From the NCBI RefSeq assembly GCF_020463795.1, contig NZ_CP080025.1, forward strand, positions 5,553,501 through 5,617,500: a DNA stretch of 64,000 bases, in the 5' to 3' direction. Positions 63,112 to 64,000 of the stretch are shown here, piece after piece. This DNA comes from Echinicola marina. GTDB taxonomy: Bacteria; Bacteroidota; Bacteroidia; Cytophagales; Cyclobacteriaceae. The number at the start of each line of letters is the position of its first letter. Position 1 is the stretch's first letter. The translations under genes were made by a program, and so were the position numbers. A model generated the notes under the pieces. That model worked only from the letters and a program-made list of their open reading frames with translations, had not been told where the DNA came from and made no database searches.

Positions 63112-63193
63112 ATTCTTCTGGCTAGGTCGCCTAAGTTCTTGCTATTTATGTTTTTAAAGTACCAATGACTACTTAAAGATAATACAACATTTC

Positions 63194-64000
<807 letters not shown>

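Overview
The window looks like a chromosomal segment from a Bacteroidota bacterium, most likely order Cytophagales, family Cyclobacteriaceae (Echinicola, Cyclobacterium or Algoriphagus type). The reasons are a RagB/SusD lipoprotein, DUF5004 and DUF4199 proteins, many exported glycoside hydrolases, promoters of the Bacteroidota TAnnTTTG (-7) type, few Shine-Dalgarno sites, and the gene orders prs-rplY-pth and dihydroorotase-DUF4199-DUF4199-GT2. Genus is inference. 

Region 1 (1-35.2 kb) is an accessory carbohydrate region, nearly all on the minus strand. It starts with a SusD-DUF5004-(DUF4961-like) tail that has no SusC beside it, then lgt on the plus strand. A tight minus-strand operon follows: GH38-like, GH92, SGNH esterase, GH78 and sialate-type O-acetylesterase. 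Next come a GH127 beta-L-arabinofuranosidase and a GntR-type regulator, which share a 17-bp operator-like sequence, then GH29, GH27, the C-terminal remnant of a GH20, and GH2. A metallo-beta-lactamase-fold protein, a divergent cluster of AraC regulator versus MFS sugar porter plus a 1103-residue DUF5107/TPR protein, a GH43 and a GH105 complete it. All recognisable enzymes are exo-acting or de-esterifying, and there is no polysaccharide lyase, endo-glycanase or sulfatase. The set (rhamnosidase, arabinofuranosidases, unsaturated uronyl hydrolase, acetylesterases, galactosidase-type, fucosidase, mannosidases) fits trimming of side chains and oligosaccharides from pectin (rhamnogalacturonan/arabinan), with a mannose/fucose glycan component.

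Region 2 (35.5-47.4 kb) holds envelope and core genes: a DUF4136-like lipoprotein and a beta-barrel protein, a small multidrug export family protein, an M24 aminopeptidase, a phosphate-selective-porin-like protein, the prs-rplY-pth-thiamine-binding block, rarA, threonine aldolase, a glycerophosphodiester phosphodiesterase and a DUF2721 membrane protein. 

Region 3 (47.4-48.4 kb) is a gene-poor kilobase with a five-unit 11-bp tandem repeat, an inverted repeat and two diverged copies of a ~70-bp segment. 

Region 4 (48.4-62.8 kb) has an ECF sigma/anti-sigma pair, lpdA, fabG, an SPFH protein with a tiny ribbon-helix-helix partner, a TolC/MacB-permease/HlyD export set lacking its ATPase, a zinc-ribbon methyltransferase, and an overlapping run of two GT2 glycosyltransferases, two DUF4199 proteins and a dihydroorotase homologue that has lost its metal-ligand residues. 

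Region 5 (63.0-64.0 kb) is the 3' end of an rRNA operon on the minus strand (23S 3' part, 5S, terminator). No tRNA, CRISPR array, insertion sequence or phage gene was seen.
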